Shown one piece after another: positions 6,837-8,123 of a stretch of DNA of 8,123 nucleotides. A model generated the notes under the pieces. That model saw nothing but the letters and a program-made list of their open reading frames with translations. It ran no database searches and had not been told where the DNA came from. The position numbers and the translations under genes are program-made. Source of the stretch: Deltaproteobacteria bacterium (GTDB taxonomy: Bacteria; Desulfobacterota; DSM-4660; Desulfatiglandales; B25-G16); contig JAGYMO010000061.1 in NCBI GenBank assembly GCA_018400255.1, positions 1 to 8,123 on the forward strand, in the 5' to 3' direction. Every line of letters starts with the position of its first letter. Position 1 is the stretch's first letter.

Positions 6837-6863
6837 ACTATACTATGTTTCCCCTTTAGTCAA
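6837..6863 (-). promoter_or_regulatory. Candidate sigma-70 promoter of the oxidoreductase-transporter operon
   Basis: On the - strand TTGACT (6863-6858) is followed after 15 bp by TATAGT (6842-6837). Each hexamer matches consensus at five of six positions, but the spacer is shorter than the optimum of 17. It would start transcription near 6830, giving a leader of about 25 nt before ATG 6805. This is the best promoter match in the window. Confidence 0.4.
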
Positions 6864-6990
6864 TCGTAATTTTTTCTGACCTTTTAATGTGAGAAATAAG
6901 GAAGAGTTTATTTAGAATTCGTGTTATTGATTAAATTATTTTAGATATATGGTGATTGAATTCCTCTTATAGAATGTGAACGGATTTGAA

Positions 6991-6996
6991 TATGAT
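6991..6996 (+). promoter_or_regulatory. Weak -10 candidate for the Asp-box lipoprotein gene
   Basis: TATGAT matches the -10 consensus at five of six positions and lies 30 nt before ATG 7027. No good -35 is found at normal spacing, so this is only a position to test. Confidence 0.2.
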
Positions 6997-7026
6997 AGGT
7001 GTAAATTTAATTTAAAAGGAACGCGG

Positions 7027-8123
7027 ATGAAATATTTGGTTTTTCCGGCAATTCTGCTTTTTACCATTATTTTTTCAATTAGCGCCTGCAGCGACAATGA
7101 CCATTATGATCCTATAAAGACGCGGGTGGTGGGATGGGCTATCGGAGATGGCCCTGACGGCACAGCCGCTATACTTCATACGGATAATGGAGGAATGACC
7201 TGGGAAGAGCAGGGAGATGGAACGCTGTGGGAAGGCATGTGGGCAAATGACATTAGCGCAGTGGATGAATTTACAGCATGGGCGGCAGTGGGTGATGAGC
7301 AGGGCGGGGCAATACTGCACACGTCAGACAGCGGCTTCAACTGGAACCCACAGGTCCTTCCGGAAGGTATAACAGATGAAATCAAGGGTATTAAAGGACT
7401 TTCAAGAAACGTTGCTTGGGCGGTTACGCTGAGTGGAATAGTCATGCGTACCCTGGATGGGGGTGAGATCTGGACTATCATTCCTCACGGGGGCATTGTT
7501 ATGAAACAAATAAACAGGATTGATGCACTAGGTGAAGACATCTGGATTGCTGATTTCGGAAGTGGAGAAGTGGGGATAATTCATTCGGCGGATTTTGCGC
7601 AGACATGGCAGCAGGAAACGCTTTTGGACCCTGACTATTTAGGGTCTCAGTTCGGACCCATGGCGGTTAGCATTGTCTCTTCTGAAGTTGCATGGGCAGC
7701 TGTCAGGCCAGCCGCCCATATCTATCGAACCCTGGATGGCGGGGATACGTGGAGTCTGGATGCCCCTGATGTCTCGGGGCCGAATGATCTCGACGACATA
7801 TGTGCACTAAATGCTCATACGGTTTGGGCTGTTCAGAATATCGGCGGGCAAAGCGGGGGCAGGATTATCCGCGTACGCTTGATGAATGATGAGGTCATCA
7901 GTGATATCATGGACCCGACGAACAATTATCAGTATGAAGGTTTGACCTGTTTTGACGAAGATACTATTTGGGTGGTAGGCTTTAAGGCCTACGGGGCATC
8001 TTCCGAACTACCGGAAGGCGTAATCCTTCACACAACCGATGGTGGCAGTACCTGGGAAAACCAGGAATTGTCGGCGAAAAATATCGCACTATGGAAGATT
8101 TCCTTTGCAGGTGCGCATCGTTA
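7027..8123 (+). CDS. Asp-box (BNR/Ycf48-like) beta-propeller lipoprotein, 3' end outside the window
   Basis: From ATG 7027 the frame is open for 365 codons to the window edge, so the C-terminus is missing. AAGGA at 7016-7020 lies 6 nt upstream. The N-terminus is a lipoprotein signal: K2, a hydrophobic run at about 4-18, and lipobox SISAC with Cys21. Residues 22-23 are Ser-Asp, so outer-membrane sorting is not settled. The rest is a series of beta-propeller units: a strand with a WAVG-like core (about 37, 85, 131, 173, 223, 267 and 315) and, in six of seven, an Asp-box such as TLDGGDTW (235-242) or TTDGGSTW (336-343). This resembles sialidase-type BNR repeats and the Ycf48/HCF136 family. No catalytic sialidase residues can be assigned, so a structural, binding or assembly role is more likely than glycosidase activity. 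It diverges from the transport operon and has no visible link to it. Confidence 0.85.
   Translation, partial: MKYLVFPAILLFTIIFSISACSDNDHYDPIKTRVVGWAIGDGPDGTAAILHTDNGGMTWEEQGDGTLWEGMWANDISAVDEFTAWAAVGDEQGGAILHTSDSGFNWNPQVLPEGITDEIKGIKGLSRNVAWAVTLSGIVMRTLDGGEIWTIIPHGGIVMKQINRIDALGEDIWIADFGSGEVGIIHSADFAQTWQQETLLDPDYLGSQFGPMAVSIVSSEVAWAAVRPAAHIYRTLDGGDTWSLDAPDVSGPNDLDDICALNAHTVWAVQNIGGQSGGRIIRVRLMNDEVISDIMDPTNNYQYEGLTCFDEDTIWVVGFKAYGASSELPEGVILHTTDGGSTWENQELSAKNIALWKISFAGAHR
7180..8055 (+). repeat. Six Asp-box repeats within a seven-unit beta-propeller
   Basis: Octapeptides of the S/T-x-D-x-G-x-T-W type occur at residues 52-59, 99-106, 142-149, 187-194, 235-242 and 336-343. Spacing is 43-48 residues except for the last gap of 101, where one unit (about 267-285) keeps its W-A-V strand but has lost the box. 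The first copy has Asn for Asp, and the fourth (SADFAQTW) lacks the central Gly. The repeats are degenerate at DNA level, so they are old rather than recent duplications. Confidence 0.8.

Larger units (their letters stand above)
6806..7026. other. Divergent intergenic region
   Basis: About 220 AT-rich nt lie between divergently transcribed genes. They hold the promoter candidate for the oxidoreductase (6837-6863), the Shine-Dalgarno sites of both genes, two GAATTC palindromes 43 nt apart (6915 and 6958) and a TATGAT (6991-6996) that may serve the rightward gene. I see no coding sequence and no terminator. Confidence 0.5.

Noticed and set aside
6894..6913. AAATAA/TTATTT inverted repeat in the divergent intergenic region
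   Set aside because: It is short, made only of A and T, and expected by chance in such AT-rich sequence.
7075..7481. Two overlapping - strand open frames over the Asp-box gene
   Set aside because: They are shadows of the rightward frame, whose lipobox and six Asp-boxes show clear coding character. The antisense products are of low complexity.
7027..8123. Sialidase assignment for the Asp-box protein
   Set aside because: Asp-boxes are structural and occur in many propellers. No catalytic Arg triad, FRIP motif or nucleophilic Tyr/Glu pair can be identified.

Overview
The window looks like part of a Gram-negative bacterial chromosome of moderate, slightly AT-leaning composition. The solute-binding protein has a Sec signal peptide without a lipobox cysteine, which suits a periplasm. 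A lipoprotein with a clear lipobox lies at the right edge. No 16S, tRNA or other taxonomic marker is present. Similarity in style to anaerobic Desulfobacterota-type genomes is only an impression.

Layout: two convergent transcription units form one amino-acid uptake and breakdown block, followed by a divergent gene that is probably unrelated. On the + strand (about 1-2510) lie a class III PLP aminotransferase and a fold-type II PLP enzyme of the D-cysteine desulfhydrase / ACC deaminase family, 23 nt apart. On the - strand (about 6860 down to 2563), in transcription order, lie a saccharopine dehydrogenase-family oxidoreductase resembling lysine 6-dehydrogenase, a periplasmic polar-amino-acid binding protein, two inner-membrane permeases and a GlnQ-type ATPase. 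The two units meet tail to tail across 52 nt. From 7027 to the window end an open frame without a stop encodes an Asp-box (BNR-like) beta-propeller lipoprotein, cut by the window edge.

Working model (inference): the four-protein PAAT-type ABC transporter imports an alpha-amino acid, and the two PLP enzymes and the NAD-type dehydrogenase convert it. The class III enzyme could be an omega-aminotransferase or, as known for some archaeal members of this class, an amino-acid racemase. The DcyD-like enzyme would eliminate ammonia (and possibly sulfide) from a D-amino acid. The binding protein keeps the Arg and Asp that hold the alpha-carboxylate and alpha-amino groups, but appears to lack the acidic residues that bind lysine, arginine or histidine side chains. 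Lysine is therefore not a safe guess despite the dehydrogenase.

Regulatory structure: a perfect 14-bp hairpin lies between the binding-protein gene and the first permease gene. An 8-bp perfect inverted repeat sits just before a promoter-like TTGACT upstream of the aminotransferase. A TTGACT/TATAGT promoter candidate precedes the oxidoreductase. The preferred start codons, chosen by Shine-Dalgarno placement, are 133, 1491 and 6805, each downstream of the longest possible start. No mobile element, CRISPR array, tRNA or rRNA was seen, and no stretch over 300 nt lacks a gene.
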